Under the pieces are notes generated by a model that was not told the origin of the DNA, searched no databases, and worked only from the letters and a program-made list of their open reading frames with translations. This document shows positions 15,496 to 26,615 of a DNA stretch of 64,000 nucleotides, piece after piece (position 1 is the first letter of the stretch; each line of letters opens with the position of its first letter). The DNA is from an uncultured Flavobacteriales bacterium (lineage in GTDB: Bacteria; Bacteroidota; Bacteroidia; Flavobacteriales_D; Sanyastnellaceae). The stretch is taken from the NCBI GenBank assembly GCA_938082505.1, contig CALLLH010000005.1, positions 186,001 through 250,000 on the forward strand, read 5' to 3'. The translations under genes were made by a program, and so were the position numbers.

Positions 15496-16635
15496 TCAAT
15501 CTGCATCAAGGGGTCCGACGGCCTCCATCAGGCTCTCTATGATGGCCTCCAACGCCGTGATTCGGCTGTTCAGATTTGCAAGGGTGTCCTGAAGGTGAAT
15601 GTCGGCCACCTGCAGGCTTCCGGCGATGACGGCGTTGCCCATGTCGTCCACGGTGAAGGCGTCGGACCGGTCATCCACACTGGTGCCATTGCCCACGGCA
15701 AACAGCACGCCGACCTGCTCGGGAGCATTGTACTTGCCCACCGCTGTCTGGTAGGGTTGGTCGGCCACGGTGTAGTAGCCTCCTGCACTCGATGCGTAGG
15801 CACTGGCGAGCGTCTCGTACCCTTCGGCATGCCCTGCGAACCCGGAAGCGACGGTGTAGTAACCTTCACTGTGCGCGGCATCGGCAGAGGCCTCGGTACC
15901 CTCGCCTACAGCATGGGCACAGGTGGCACTGGCCACGGTGTTCCGGTTGGCGCTGTGGCTGAAGAAGCCCGTGGCGGCTGTATTGTACCCTTCCGCATGG
16001 GCGGCGGTATTCGCGGCCTGGCATCCGTAGCCTTCACTGTGCGCGTAGTTCGCCAGTGCCTTCGTGTTGTAGCCCTCTGCATGGGCGGTGGTTCCGGTGG
16101 CGTCCGTGAACATGCCCTGCGCATGGGCGGCCGTGCCACTGGCATCGGTGCCCTCTCCAATCGCGCTGGAACAAGTTCCGCTGGCAGTCGAGTTGCGGTT
16201 GACGGCATGGCTGTAATTGCCCGCCGCCTCACAACCGTCTCCGAGGGCCGAGGCATAGGAACCCGTGGCGACCACGTCCCGACCCTGGGCCATCTGTTGG
16301 GTAATCCGCATCCGCCCTTCGGCCCAAGTCCAGACAAAGGTGTTGATGCCGAGGGTGGTGGTGGAATCAGACAGATAGCTCAAACCGAGGGCGATGCGGG
16401 CGGAGTCGGCCGAGGTCGCACCCGTTCCACCACTCTCGATGCCCAACACGCCCTGGTCGTCCCACGGCAGGCCGAAGAGGGTCAGAAGCTGCAGGACATC
16501 CCCGGTTCCGATGAGGGAGTCACCATCCGCATTGGGATTGTAGGGCCACTGGGCCTTCAATCCGTGGGGGCTGATGCCAATCGAAATGAAGAGCATCAGG
16601 AACAAGGTGATCAATCTGGTAAATGACATGTTCAT
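15496..16635 (-). CDS. Secreted protein with YadA-head-like repeats and a phage-fibre-like motif
   Basis: 379 residues. A signal peptide ends near GLKA-QW, with no lipobox. Next comes an EF-hand/dockerin-like segment (NPNADGDSLIGTGDVLQLL), then ESGGTGATSADSARIALG, which resembles the GTGAT motif of phage tail fibres. About twelve 14-residue repeats follow (for example ATGTTAHAEGYNTK) with the AxGxxAHAEG pattern of trimeric autotransporter (YadA/Hep_Hag) heads. After a segment resembling the region before tail-fibre endosialidase chaperones (DDRSDAFTVDDMGNAVIAG), it ends in a short coiled coil (LNSRITALEAIIESLMEA). There is no YadA membrane anchor, no type IX sorting domain and no S74 peptidase. 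A TACTTTTC element lies 5 bases before the ATG. Function unknown; a trimeric beta-roll fibre is inferred. Confidence 0.75.
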   Translation of the reverse strand: MNMSFTRLITLFLMLFISIGISPHGLKAQWPYNPNADGDSLIGTGDVLQLLTLFGLPWDDQGVLGIESGGTGATSADSARIALGLSYLSDSTTTLGINTFVWTWAEGRMRITQQMAQGRDVVATGSYASALGDGCEAAGNYSHAVNRNSTASGTCSSAIGEGTDASGTAAHAQGMFTDATGTTAHAEGYNTKALANYAHSEGYGCQAANTAAHAEGYNTAATGFFSHSANRNTVASATCAHAVGEGTEASADAAHSEGYYTVASGFAGHAEGYETLASAYASSAGGYYTVADQPYQTAVGKYNAPEQVGVLFAVGNGTSVDDRSDAFTVDDMGNAVIAGSLQVADIHLQDTLANLNSRITALEAIIESLMEAVGPLDAD

Positions 16636-16670
16636 GAAGAGAAAAGTAGCACGACCGTTTTTTGTTCTCG

Positions 16671-16705
16671 GGAAAAAGGACACCGCCCCCGGGGGAGCGG
16701 TGTCC
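16671..16705 (-). terminator. Rho-independent terminator after the 3214-residue protein gene
   Basis: GGACACCGC (16678-16686) and GCGGTGTCC (16697-16705) form a 9-base stem extended by C/G runs. Read on the minus strand it is followed by TTTTTCC. It ends the long minus-strand transcript about 75 bases after its stop and separates it from the repeat-protein gene downstream. Confidence 0.8.
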
Positions 16706-16778
16706 GGATTCACCTTGGAAGGGGGTTCTGCCGGATGGCCGAAACCCATTGATTTGTGTTTTGCCTCCCGCGAATGCC

Positions 16779-19700
16779 TTATTCCGTCACCATGAATTGC
16801 TTCACGATGCTGAATTCGTTGGAGGAGATCCGCACCTGGTAGACCCCGCTCTCCAATTGGGCGGCGTTGATGTCGAGGGTGTAGGTCTGATCCTTCTCTA
16901 CATGACCGCTGTATAGCGGGGTGACCAACATGCCGGCCGCGTCGAAGAGGCTCACATCGATCCTCATCGGCTGCAGGACGTTGAACCCGAACTGGGCGAA
17001 GTCCTGCGTGGGGTTCGGCGCGATGTTGGAAACCTGGATGGGCCCGCGGTTCTCCATGCTGGACAGAGCCGGCGTGAAGTCACCTGAATTGGCGCTTCCT
17101 CCCGTACCGACCAGGCCGGAGCCGACCTCGTCACAGACCGTTCCCGTCACGTTGACCGTGTAGCTGTACTCGGCCTGATTGCCGCTGCAATCCGTGGCGG
17201 TGTAGTCATACTCGATCTGATAGGGCAGCGTGCAATCGAGGTCGCCGAAGAAGTCACCAGACCCCATGACCGGCGTGCTGTCGAACGTGCCGGAGTAAGT
17301 GAACCAGCCGCTGTAGCCGTAGTGCTCGTTCATGTTGTTGGCACCCAAGCCCACCTGGAAACGGTAGAACTCATTGGCCGGCTGGTGCGTGCACGTCAGG
17401 TAGCTGCCGGTGTAGTCACCCCAGCCCGTCATGCTGCCCTCGGAGAGGAACCAGTACATCCAGTTTTCGTGGTCGTCGAGCAGGTCTTCGCAGTCGAGCT
17501 TGTAGCTCGTGGGGAAGTCTTGGTCGGACCAGGTGTCGTAATCCATACCATCGGTCAGGGTGAACGAGACGTTCCAACCGGCATCGGGGTTGTTGTTGTC
17601 CACGACCGTCTTCTCGATCAGCCAGTCGCCATTGGGCAATTGGCTCACGATACCCTCCCCTTCGATGGAATAGAATTCCCCGCCGGCGAAGTTGAAGAGG
17701 CGCATGGCGTGCACGGCGTATCCGTTGCAGGTCTCCTCGTCGCTGAAGGCTTCGGGGGTGACCGTGACACAGTACTGCGAAACGCTGTCGTTCGGGGCAT
17801 AGGGACCAATGGCGGTGGCGGTCAGGTCAAGGGTGACCTCGCCCTCGCAATTGTCGGCAGCCGACACATCGCAGGCCTCCGTTTCCGGTGTCAGGCTGTC
17901 ACCGGTGTAGTCATCGGCACAGACATCGACCGTGGAACCGTCGGCAATGCCGCATACGTCCAGGAATTCAGGAGCTTCCTCGTCCAGCACGGTAATCGTG
18001 ATGGTCGCCTGACTCATGTTGCCGCAGTCATCCGCGGTCATGTACATGTAGGTCAAGGTGGCGTTGCCACAGACATCCTGGTTCGTCGTGTCGACGGTCG
18101 TCTGCAAGAAGGGCGAATCGTCACACGCATCCGTGCTGGTGGCTTCGATGGCCGGCACATCGGACAGACAGGAAACGGTCACGTCCTGTGCAGCGGTGCC
18201 GTCCGCGAAGGTCAGCTCCAATTCGGGCGCTGTCTCGTCCACAACCGTGATGGTCTGCGTCCAGGTCGAGGCATTGCCGGAGCAATCCTGGGCTTGCCAG
18301 GTGCGGAACAGCGTGTAGCTGTTGTCGCAATCCCCATCCTCGGAGGATTCACCGAGGTACGAGTAGCTCAGGGCCGCATCACAATTGTCATCGGCTTGAA
18401 GCGCCATCAACCCGGCGGGCACCGGCACGGCATCACAATCGACCGTCTCATCGGCAGGACCTCCCACGAAGACGGGAGCCGTGGTGTCGACCACAGTGAT
18501 GATCTGCGTGTGGCTGGTGCCGTTGCCGGCGCAGTCCTCCACGGTCCATGTGCGCGTCAGGGTGTAGTCGTTCGGACAGAGGTTGTCGTCCTCCAGGGTC
18601 TCGGTCATGGTGACCAACAGATCCGGGTCGCAATTGTCCGTGGCGGTCAGCGTCTCGGCGGTGGGCACGTCATCGCAGGAAGCGATGAGGTCCCCGGGCA
18701 AAGCCTCATTGAAGGCGGGAGCCGTTTCGTCGATGAGCGTGATCAACTGTTCGACCGTCTTGTTGTTTCCGCATTCGTCGATTGCGGTCCAGGTGCGGAC
18801 CACTTCTGCCGTTCCGGGGCAATCGTCGATGAGGGTAATGGCGTCCGAATAGCCGATTTCCACCTCCGGGTCACAGTTGTCGATGGCCTCGGCTGCACCC
18901 AGGCTGCCCACCGTGTAATCGTTGTCACAGGACATCGTGGTGTCCTGTGGGACGAAGGTGAACTCAGGCGCTTCCGTATCGATCAGGTTGATGGCCTGCA
19001 CGAGGGTGTCACTGTTGCCGCATTGATCCGTGGCCACGTATGTGCGGAGGTAGCTTCCGGCGCAGGACCCGCTGAATTCCTCATCGGAGAGCAGCTCGAG
19101 TTCCACGGCGCTGTCACAGTTGTCGGACACCGTGGCGTACAGCGTGTCCATACCCCAGTCTGTGCAGGGGATGTCAAGCTCGAGCGGGCCGTCAATGACA
19201 GGGGCCGTTACGTCCACCACCGTGAGGGTTTGGACGTGGGCCAACTGGTTTCCGGCACAGTCACTGACGCTCCACGTGCGGGTGATCGTCATGCCCTGGG
19301 CACAGTCACCGGGTACGCTGGCCTCAGCGAAGACCACCTCGAGGTTGTCGTCACAGTTGTCCGTGGCGACCAATACGGCGGCTTCCGGCACGGACTCGCA
19401 GGAGACCGTCGTGTCGGCCGGTACGGTGCCGTCCCATGTCGGGGCGAATTCGTCGGTCAACGTGATGGTCTGCACATGGCTGCTGGCGTTGCCGCAGGCA
19501 TCCGTGGCGGTCCAGGTCCGAACGATGGTCTGCGTTCCCGGGCAATCATCGTCGCCAAGGATTTCCTCGACGAAGGCGACTTCAGGAGCGGGATCACACC
19601 CGTCCACAGCCAACGGTTCGGCCACGGCGGGGATGTCGAAGCAGGGGACCGTGACATCCTCGGGGAGCGGGTCGACGAACACCGGAGCCGTCACGTCTTC

Positions 19701-22700
19701 CTGCGCGATGGACTGGTCGCAAGAAACCGTGGTCTCGTTGCCGCAGTTGTCCGTCGCAGTGGCCGTGAAGGTGCGCGTGAACGTGAAAGTACCCGTGCAG
19801 GTCGTCGTCGTATCGTGGTCGACCCAGGTGAGGTCGACGGACGGCGGGGTGCCGCCACAGTTGTCTTCGGCGAGGATGGCCGGCAGTCCGAGGGCCTCCG
19901 TGGAGAGGTCCGCTCCACAGTCGGCAGCGGCCGTGACCAGCGTATCGGCGGGACAGGTCATCTCCACCGTGGGCGGCGTCTCATCGTACAGCTGGATGAA
20001 CTGCTCGAACATGTTGGCGTTTCCGCAGTCGTCCTCGAACGTGTAGGTGCGCATGTACATGCCGACGGGCTGCACGCAACCTCCGCTGAACGGGGTGTCG
20101 AAGAAGGTCACGGTGACCTCGCTGCCACACTCGTCGAGCACTTCGATGTAGATGTTCTCTTCGATCACCTCATCGCCATACTCCTCACAGGACATTGTGA
20201 GCGTGGGCTCACCGGCGACCAGGATGGGCGCGGTCTCGTCCACGACGGTAATGGTCTGCTGAACGCTGCTGGCGTTGCCACAGTCGTCCACGAAGGTCCA
20301 GGTGCGGTCCACGCTGAAGCTGCCGGTGCAGAGCTGCGCGTATACGCTGTCCTCCTCCCAGGTGTAGGCCACATCGGTATCGAAGTTGTCCGTCGCGCCG
20401 AAGGCACCGAACGTCTCATCGGCGGCATAATCGAGGCAGGAAACGGTGATGTCATCCACGAACACGACCGGTCCGAGGGAGTCGATGAGCGTGATGTGCT
20501 GCTCACAGCTGGACTGGTTGTCGCAGAAATCGGATGCGGTGAACGTCCGGATGAAGGACATCGTGCCTTCAGGCTGGTCATCATCGCCCTCGCAATCCAC
20601 GACAAAGTCGCCGTCGGTGTAGGTGATTTCGATATCGGACCAACCGCTGCAGTTGTCTGAGGCCATGGCCATGCCGAGGGCAGTGGTCGTGGTGTCGTCC
20701 GCGATGTCCTGGTCGAGCATGACAATGGTGTCCGGCGGGCAGGTGATCATCGGTGCCGTCTCGTCGTAGAGGGCGATGTACTGCTCGGCCATGCTGACGT
20801 TTCCACAGTCGTCCGTGGCGGTCCAGATCCGCATCCAGCTGCCCGGGCAGGAACCGCTCAAGGGCCATGCTTCGATGCTGATGGTCAAATCGCCGTCGCA
20901 ATTGTCGGAAACCTCGAGGGGCGACTGGCTCGGATCGAGCGGGTCGGTGAGGTCCTCACAGGAAACGGGCTCATAGGGTGGGAAGTCACCGAAGACCGGT
21001 GCCGTCTCATCCGCTGCCGTGATCAATTGTACGCAGGAGACCGTGTCGCCCACATTGCCGCAGGCGTCGGTGGCGTATGCGTAGAAGGTGCGCTCGAAGC
21101 TGTAGGTGCCGTCGGCGCTGCCGTCGCTGTCATCGCATCCGGGTGTGGCGGGGCCATCCATGTGGTACCAGGTGATCTCCGGATCGGCATCACAGCCGTC
21201 CTCGGCAGTGATGGAGGGCATGCCCAGCAGGGCGATGTCCACGTCGGCACTGCAGTCCGCGCCGAGGGCGACGGTGGTGTCTGCCGGGCACGCGAGCATG
21301 GTGATCACCGGGGCGGTGACGTCCACCACGGTCAGGAGCTGCGTGCAGCTTTCCATGGCGACATTGCCGCAGTGGTCCGTCGAGACCGCATGGAAAGTCC
21401 GCAGGATCTCGTAGGTGCCGTTGCCATCCTCACAGGTGTAGATGGGATCGGTGTCCTCCACGGTGTAGCTCAGCGTGGGCGCGGCATCGCAATTGTCCGT
21501 GCTCATGATCTCCACCTCGCCGCTCTGGGTCGGGTCAAGCTCGCCCATGCAACCGCCGTCAAGCTCCACCACGACATCGGCCGGGCAGGTGATTTCGATG
21601 GTCGGGGCCACGGTGTCCACGAGGAGCACGAACTGGTGCGCACTGGACATATTGCCACAGGCGTCGATGACCACGTATTCCACGTCCCACGTAGGCACGG
21701 GCCCCACGCATCCACCGGAGACGGGCTCACAGTTGATGTAGGCTGTGTCGAGCACGCAGTTGTCGGTCCAGGACGCGAAACCGAGTTCGACGAGCTGGTC
21801 CATGTCGCAGGCCCATTCTTCGCAGGCGATGGACACTTCCACAGCACTGAGTTCAATCATCGGCGCGATTTGGTCGATGATGTCGATGGTCTGCACACCG
21901 GAAGTGCTGGAGGTGTTTCCACAGCCGTCCTCGGCCGTGGCCGTCCAGGTCCGGAGAATGGTGTAGCAGCCATCGCTGATGGCGTCCACAATCTCATCGC
22001 TGAAGGTCACCTCGCCGGAGACGGAACTGCAATCGTCCGAGAAGGAAACAGAAGCTTCTCCGGTGAAATCGGTCCCGGTCTCCGCAGAGCAGTCGCCCAT
22101 CACGCTGACGGACAGATCGCCGGGGAGGGAGAGGTTGATTCCCGGACCCACCGTATCGATGATGTTGATGATCTGCGTGCAGGTGCCGACGTTGCCGAAC
22201 AGGTCTTCCGCCATCCACGTGCGCTCGATGGTGTAACATCCGCCGTCGACCTGGTCGATGATGACATCGCCAAGAATACTGACCGGAATGCTGTCGAGGT
22301 CGTCACAGTTGTCTTCGACCGTGACGGTGGCCACGGCAGGAATGTCCTCGGTGCAGGCGACGGTGGCCTCACCCGGACAACCGATGAAGGTTGGGGCGAT
22401 GGTGTCGAAGCGGCAGACTTCCTGCTCGACATTGAAGGCACCACAGGAATCGATGAAGGTGTAGACGTTGGTCGCACAGAGCTCATCGAATTCAAACGTC
22501 TCGGTGACCATGTCCAGGTCCACGATGACATCGCCAAGGGCACCTGAAACAGGCACACCGTTGACCTGTCCTTCCCACGCAAACCAACCGCCGAGGCCGT
22601 AGTTGCAGTTGTGGTCGTTGGCAGCATCACCTACCTGGAAGCCGAAGTGCTGGTTCACGGGAGCATGGCTCAGCGAGAGCATACTGCCTTCATAGGACCC

Positions 22701-25700
22701 CGTACCCTGCAGGTAGCTCTGGTCGTTCTTGAGCGTGTAGATCTGCCAAGGGTCGGTATCGACATTGGAACAGGTATAGGCGTACTTGAAGCCCTTGCCG
22801 AGGGCACCCCATTCGACTCCATTCATGCCGTTCTCGAAGACGAGGTAGGCCCGGAATCCCTGGTTGTGGTCCACACTGTTCTCGATGTTGCCCTCGAGGA
22901 CGGCAGTACCATTGCTGTATTGGGTGAATTCAAGGCCATTGCCGGAGTCCAGGAAGTAATCGGAAGCGGCCAGGCCTTGCATTTGAAGGCCATAGATGCG
23001 AATGGCGCCGTCGGGACCAATACCCAAGGCGGTGGTCGCCACACCGGTTGAAACCGAGTCGATGGAGGGCAGGGTGACACAGGAAGTGGCCGTGGTCTCC
23101 ACACCGGTACAGGTGTTGTAGACTGAGGCATTCTCGACACATTCCACAGCATCGAGGTCATCAAGGCACTGGACGATGTAGTCCTCGAGTGACTCATCGA
23201 TGACGTAGCACAACGGGTCGCAGTCGTCGAGTTCGATGGGGTCTCCGTTGCAGTCGAAACCGGGTTCCGCGTAGGTGCAGGACCCGTCTTCATCGGATGC
23301 TGACGAATCGTAGTTGCAGGCGAATTCATCGGTACAACCTTCGGATTCGAGTTGGTCGCAGATGCCATCCGCGTCGGCATCGTTCAAGCAGTTGCCGTCA
23401 CAGTCCACATAGTCGAAGTCGGGATAGGTACAGAGGGTGCCATCGAAATCGGTGGCATCGGGAGCGTAGTTGCACGCCATGGGGTCCCCACATCCGGTCA
23501 CCTCCTCCTCATCACAGACACCATCGCCATCTGCATCGTTGAGGCAAACGCAGTCGCAATCGACGTAGTCGGCACCGCAGAACTGGTCAGCGTACACACA
23601 GGGCACACCATCTGTGGTGGCCATGGGATTGTAGTTGCAGGCCGTCTCGTCGAGGCAACCCGGAATGGGATCGCCGGAACCGAACGGGAACTCCTGGGGG
23701 TCCTCGAAAGTGCCGAGTTCGTCGCCCTCCACGTCGGGGGTGAGGGTGAAGTCGAGCATGTACTGTTCGCAGGCATTGGCATCCCAGAGGATGAAGGAAA
23801 TCTCCTCACCGGGGGCCGCATAGATGTTCATGTTGATCCAGCTGCCACCCTCGTATTCGAAGGCCACGGCCGATCCGACCGTATTGCCATCCACTTGGGC
23901 GAGCACGGTGCCTCCTACGATGGGTGCCCCATCAAAGAAGACTTCGGCGATCACGGTCGAGGGGATGAGCGGAAGCACTTCGACGCTGGTGTCGGGCTCG
24001 TTGCAGGGGTCCTCGAAGTCGCAGATGCCGTCACCGTCCGTGTCTTCCAGGCAATTGCCGTCGCAATCGTAGCCGTCGACAGGTCCGTCTCCATTGCAGA
24101 CACCACACTCATCGAGCGTGCCGATACAATCGTCCACATCGTCACACAGGCCGTCGCCATCTGCGTCGGCGGCGCAATCGCCACCGCACACGCCGAGGGC
24201 GTCAAGGACGTTTCCAGCGCAATCACAGGCGCCGTCGGCAATGCCCGATCCGCCGCAAATGCCGCACTCGTCCAATTCCGCGCATGAGCCATCACTGATG
24301 GTGGCATCGGCGTCAAAGTTGCACGCCGCGTCATCGGTACAACCGGCACAGCTCTCGTATTCGCAGGAGCCGTCCTCCTCGGTGGCCTCGGCGGAGAAGT
24401 TGCAGGCCCCCGCATCGGTACAGCCGTCGACTTCATCTTCGTCACAGACACCGTCCGCATCCGTGTCGCTCAGGCAGTTGCCATCGCAGTCGAGATAATC
24501 CACACCGTAAAGGTCCTGCGGATAGGTGCACAGGGTGTTGTCGGCATCCGTAAAGTCTCCGGGGTTGCACGCTGCTGGATCGGTGCAGCCGACGGTCTCG
24601 TCCTCGTTGCAGACGCCATCTCCATCGTCGTCATTGATGCAGTTGCCGTCGCAATCGAACAGGTCCGTGCCGTAGAGGTCGATGGGGAAAATGCAGGAAC
24701 CGTCGTCCAGATCGGCCAAGGCTTCAAAGTTGCAGGCCGCAGCGTCGGTGCAACCGGGTATGGCGTTGCCGCTCAGGAACGGAAGGTCTGCTGGGTCATC
24801 GAAAGTGGAGATTTCGTCTCCATCCGCGGTGACGGCGAAGGACAGGTCGATGTCGTAAAGGGCGCATTCGGCCGCGTCAAAAAGCTGGAAGGAGACATCG
24901 TCTCCTGCTCCGGCATAGATGGTCATGCTGACCCAGCTGCCGCCCTCGTATTCGAAGGTCTCGGTAACCCCAGCTGTCTCGCCATCCACAAGGGCGATGA
25001 GGGTCATGCCCAATGCGGGTTGTCCGTCCAGGGTCACTTCGGCAATGAAGGATGCGGGGACCATGGGGAGCACGGCCGGTGTGAGGTCGGGCTCGTTGCA
25101 AGGGTCGTCCCCATCGCAAATGCCATCTCCGTCGGCGTCCGCCAGACAGTTTCCATCACAATCCAGTCCATCCGCGGCATAGGAACAGGAGCCATCGTCG
25201 TCGGTGGCGTCCGCGCTGTAGTTGCAGGCCGATTCGTCCTGACAACCGACAATTTCATCTTCGTCGCAGATGAGGTCTGCATCGGCATCATTGAGGCAGT
25301 TTCCGTCGCAGTCGAGGTTGTCGGCCGCCGGGAAGGTGCAAGACCCATCGTCGTCCGTAGCCGCCACTTCGAAGTTGCAGGCGTTCACATCCGTGCATCC
25401 GGGCACCTCCTCCTCGTCGCAGATGAGGTCCCCATCGGCATCGTTGAGGCAGTTTCCGTCGCAGTCGAGATTGGGGTCGGCATAGATGCACAAGCCATCG
25501 TCGTCAGTGGCGTCCGCGCTGAAGTTGCAGGCCGCTTCGTCCTGGCAACCGGCCACCTCGTCTTCGTCGCAGATGAGGTCTCCATCGGCATCATTGAGGC
25601 AGTTGCAATCACAATCCACACTGGTGGCGCCATCGCAGAGGTCCGCTGGATAGGTGCAGGAACCGTCATCGTCCGTGGCATCTGCATTGAAATTGCAGGC

Positions 25701-26423
25701 TTCCGCATCCGTACAACCGGGAGCAGGAGCGCCAGCCCCGAAGTAGAAGGTGTCCCTGAATTCAGTCATGCCGTCTCCATTGATGAAGACCTGGCAGTAG
25801 ACCTGTCCGCTGATTTCGCCCGTGGTGGTGAATTGTCCGATGAGCACCTTGAGGTCATCTCCCGCGATTCCGTTCGCGTCACCATTGAGGGCGTACCAAG
25901 CTCCTCCGATCATGTCATCGATGGCGATGTTCTCTCCGGGGGCTCCTCCACCGGGATCGAAGTTGGTCACCCAGGGATTGTCCCCGGATTGCACCGTGCT
26001 GATGTTGGCTTCACCGGCCATGGCATTGGGTACGCCATCGAGTCCGATGGTGATCCAGCTGTCATAGGCAAGGTCCGGATAGACCGCAAACAGGAGACTG
26101 TTGATCCCGTTCGGCGTGGCTGCACCAAGCGTCGCATGATAGTAGTTGGTCGTGGTATTGATGTAAGTAGGGTTGGTCGCATCACCCGAAACCGAGGACA
26201 TGAAGTCGTCGACATTGTTCATCAATACATAGAGGTGGGTGCAGGAGTAGCCGGTCAGGTCGGTCACCCCGAGGGCACCTACAAGAAGGCCGATGTCCTC
26301 TGTAACCGTCTCAAGGGAAAGTTCGTAACCCTCAGGAGCTGGGGAGGAGTTGATGGCCTGGCCGTATGAAAGGCTGGAGCAGAGGGCAAGGGCAAGCCCG
26401 AGAAGCAAATGGTAGGGGTTCAT
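16779..26423 (-). CDS. Giant secreted multi-repeat protein with type IX sorting domain
   Basis: 3214 residues. Approximate order: signal peptide 1-21 (ends SYGQ); an N-terminal domain to about 230 of a type found on Bacteroidota secreted proteins; a cysteine-rich region about 235-1056 with eleven modules like [19 protein letters not shown] alternating with about ten TSP3-like acidic segments ([20 protein letters not shown]), interrupted by two copies of a roughly 100-residue beta domain; a domain of about 170 residues (about 1138-1310); eighteen HYR/Ig-like repeats about 1338-2848, each starting near DETAPV and containing DNCD and [11 protein letters not shown]; a second copy of the roughly 170-residue domain (about 2906-3065); and a C-terminal type IX sorting domain ([20 protein letters not shown]). 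Probably an adhesive or structural surface protein stabilised by calcium and disulphides. ATG at 26423 is preferred over 26453 because it starts the signal peptide. Confidence 0.9.
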   Translation of the reverse strand: MNPYHLLLGLALALCSSLSYGQAINSSPAPEGYELSLETVTEDIGLLVGALGVTDLTGYSCTHLYVLMNNVDDFMSSVSGDATNPTYINTTTNYYHATLGAATPNGINSLLFAVYPDLAYDSWITIGLDGVPNAMAGEANISTVQSGDNPWVTNFDPGGGAPGENIAIDDMIGGAWYALNGDANGIAGDDLKVLIGQFTTTGEISGQVYCQVFINGDGMTEFRDTFYFGAGAPAPGCTDAEACNFNADATDDDGSCTYPADLCDGATSVDCDCNCLNDADGDLICDEDEVAGCQDEAACNFSADATDDDGLCIYADPNLDCDGNCLNDADGDLICDEEEVPGCTDVNACNFEVAATDDDGSCTFPAADNLDCDGNCLNDADADLICDEDEIVGCQDESACNYSADATDDDGSCSYAADGLDCDGNCLADADGDGICDGDDPCNEPDLTPAVLPMVPASFIAEVTLDGQPALGMTLIALVDGETAGVTETFEYEGGSWVSMTIYAGAGDDVSFQLFDAAECALYDIDLSFAVTADGDEISTFDDPADLPFLSGNAIPGCTDAAACNFEALADLDDGSCIFPIDLYGTDLFDCDGNCINDDDGDGVCNEDETVGCTDPAACNPGDFTDADNTLCTYPQDLYGVDYLDCDGNCLSDTDADGVCDEDEVDGCTDAGACNFSAEATEEDGSCEYESCAGCTDDAACNFDADATISDGSCAELDECGICGGSGIADGACDCAGNVLDALGVCGGDCAADADGDGLCDDVDDCIGTLDECGVCNGDGPVDGYDCDGNCLEDTDGDGICDFEDPCNEPDTSVEVLPLIPSTVIAEVFFDGAPIVGGTVLAQVDGNTVGSAVAFEYEGGSWINMNIYAAPGEEISFILWDANACEQYMLDFTLTPDVEGDELGTFEDPQEFPFGSGDPIPGCLDETACNYNPMATTDGVPCVYADQFCGADYVDCDCVCLNDADGDGVCDEEEVTGCGDPMACNYAPDATDFDGTLCTYPDFDYVDCDGNCLNDADADGICDQLESEGCTDEFACNYDSSASDEDGSCTYAEPGFDCNGDPIELDDCDPLCYVIDESLEDYIVQCLDDLDAVECVENASVYNTCTGVETTATSCVTLPSIDSVSTGVATTALGIGPDGAIRIYGLQMQGLAASDYFLDSGNGLEFTQYSNGTAVLEGNIENSVDHNQGFRAYLVFENGMNGVEWGALGKGFKYAYTCSNVDTDPWQIYTLKNDQSYLQGTGSYEGSMLSLSHAPVNQHFGFQVGDAANDHNCNYGLGGWFAWEGQVNGVPVSGALGDVIVDLDMVTETFEFDELCATNVYTFIDSCGAFNVEQEVCRFDTIAPTFIGCPGEATVACTEDIPAVATVTVEDNCDDLDSIPVSILGDVIIDQVDGGCYTIERTWMAEDLFGNVGTCTQIINIIDTVGPGINLSLPGDLSVSVMGDCSAETGTDFTGEASVSFSDDCSSVSGEVTFSDEIVDAISDGCYTILRTWTATAEDGCGNTSSTSGVQTIDIIDQIAPMIELSAVEVSIACEEWACDMDQLVELGFASWTDNCVLDTAYINCEPVSGGCVGPVPTWDVEYVVIDACGNMSSAHQFVLLVDTVAPTIEITCPADVVVELDGGCMGELDPTQSGEVEIMSTDNCDAAPTLSYTVEDTDPIYTCEDGNGTYEILRTFHAVSTDHCGNVAMESCTQLLTVVDVTAPVITMLACPADTTVALGADCSADVDIALLGMPSITAEDGCDADPEITWYHMDGPATPGCDDSDGSADGTYSFERTFYAYATDACGNVGDTVSCVQLITAADETAPVFGDFPPYEPVSCEDLTDPLDPSQSPLEVSDNCDGDLTISIEAWPLSGSCPGSWMRIWTATDDCGNVSMAEQYIALYDETAPMITCPPDTIVMLDQDIADDTTTTALGMAMASDNCSGWSDIEITYTDGDFVVDCEGDDDQPEGTMSFIRTFTASDFCDNQSSCEQHITLIDSLGPVVFVDDITVSCLDYAADETFGAFGATDNFDTDVAYTWEEDSVYAQLCTGSFSVDRTWTFVDDCGNASSVQQTITVVDETAPILVAGEPTLTMSCEEYGDEVIEENIYIEVLDECGSEVTVTFFDTPFSGGCVQPVGMYMRTYTFEDDCGNANMFEQFIQLYDETPPTVEMTCPADTLVTAAADCGADLSTEALGLPAILAEDNCGGTPPSVDLTWVDHDTTTTCTGTFTFTRTFTATATDNCGNETTVSCDQSIAQEDVTAPVFVDPLPEDVTVPCFDIPAVAEPLAVDGCDPAPEVAFVEEILGDDDCPGTQTIVRTWTATDACGNASSHVQTITLTDEFAPTWDGTVPADTTVSCESVPEAAVLVATDNCDDNLEVVFAEASVPGDCAQGMTITRTWSVSDCAGNQLAHVQTLTVVDVTAPVIDGPLELDIPCTDWGMDTLYATVSDNCDSAVELELLSDEEFSGSCAGSYLRTYVATDQCGNSDTLVQAINLIDTEAPEFTFVPQDTTMSCDNDYTVGSLGAAEAIDNCDPEVEIGYSDAITLIDDCPGTAEVVRTWTAIDECGNNKTVEQLITLIDETAPAFNEALPGDLIASCDDVPTAETLTATDNCDPDLLVTMTETLEDDNLCPNDYTLTRTWTVEDCAGNGTSHTQIITVVDTTAPVFVGGPADETVDCDAVPVPAGLMALQADDNCDAALSYSYLGESSEDGDCDNSYTLFRTWQAQDCSGNASTWTQTITVVDETAPELELTFADGTAAQDVTVSCLSDVPAIEATSTDACDDSPFLQTTVDTTNQDVCGNATLTYMYMTADDCGNMSQATITITVLDEEAPEFLDVCGIADGSTVDVCADDYTGDSLTPETEACDVSAADNCEGEVTLDLTATAIGPYAPNDSVSQYCVTVTPEAFSDEETCNGYAVHAMRLFNFAGGEFYSIEGEGIVSQLPNGDWLIEKTVVDNNNPDAGWNVSFTLTDGMDYDTWSDQDFPTSYKLDCEDLLDDHENWMYWFLSEGSMTGWGDYTGSYLTCTHQPANEFYRFQVGLGANNMNEHYGYSGWFTYSGTFDSTPVMGSGDFFGDLDCTLPYQIEYDYTATDCSGNQAEYSYTVNVTGTVCDEVGSGLVGTGGSANSGDFTPALSSMENRGPIQVSNIAPNPTQDFAQFGFNVLQPMRIDVSLFDAAGMLVTPLYSGHVEKDQTYTLDINAAQLESGVYQVRISSNEFSIVKQFMVTE

Positions 26424-26465
26424 GGTGCCTTGGAAATATGCGGATAGCATCAATGATAATTCCTA

Positions 26466-26497
26466 CAAATATGCGAAATAACTCGACTAATTGCAAT
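26466..26497 (-). promoter_or_regulatory. Promoter of the 3214-residue protein gene
   Basis: The 190-base gap between leuS and this gene is AT-rich, unlike its surroundings. On the minus strand ATTG (26494-26497) is followed after 20 bases by CATATTTG (26466-26473), close to TTG / TAnnTTTG. The start codon is 42 bases further on, leaving an untranslated leader of roughly 35 bases. Confidence 0.5.
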
Positions 26498-26615
26498 TAT
26501 TTGACGGTTCGTCGATGAAATTAGTTGATTCGAAGACGAAAATTTGTGGACGCAAAAGCGAAGGAAGGAGGCTTTTTCAAGCACCCGATCCTTCACACTC
26601 AGGGCAATAGAATCC

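Noticed and set aside
17322-20660. An 1112-codon open frame on the plus strand opposite the giant gene
   Set aside because: It is the antisense shadow of repeated GC-rich coding sequence; the product is low-complexity (Val, Gly, His, Arg) with no recognisable domain, while the minus-strand frame has signal peptide, repeats and sorting domain.
23240-25720. Regularly repeated DNA in the cysteine-rich half of the giant gene considered as CRISPR or satellite repeat
   Set aside because: The repeats are protein modules in one frame with diverged codons, not identical repeats with unique spacers.
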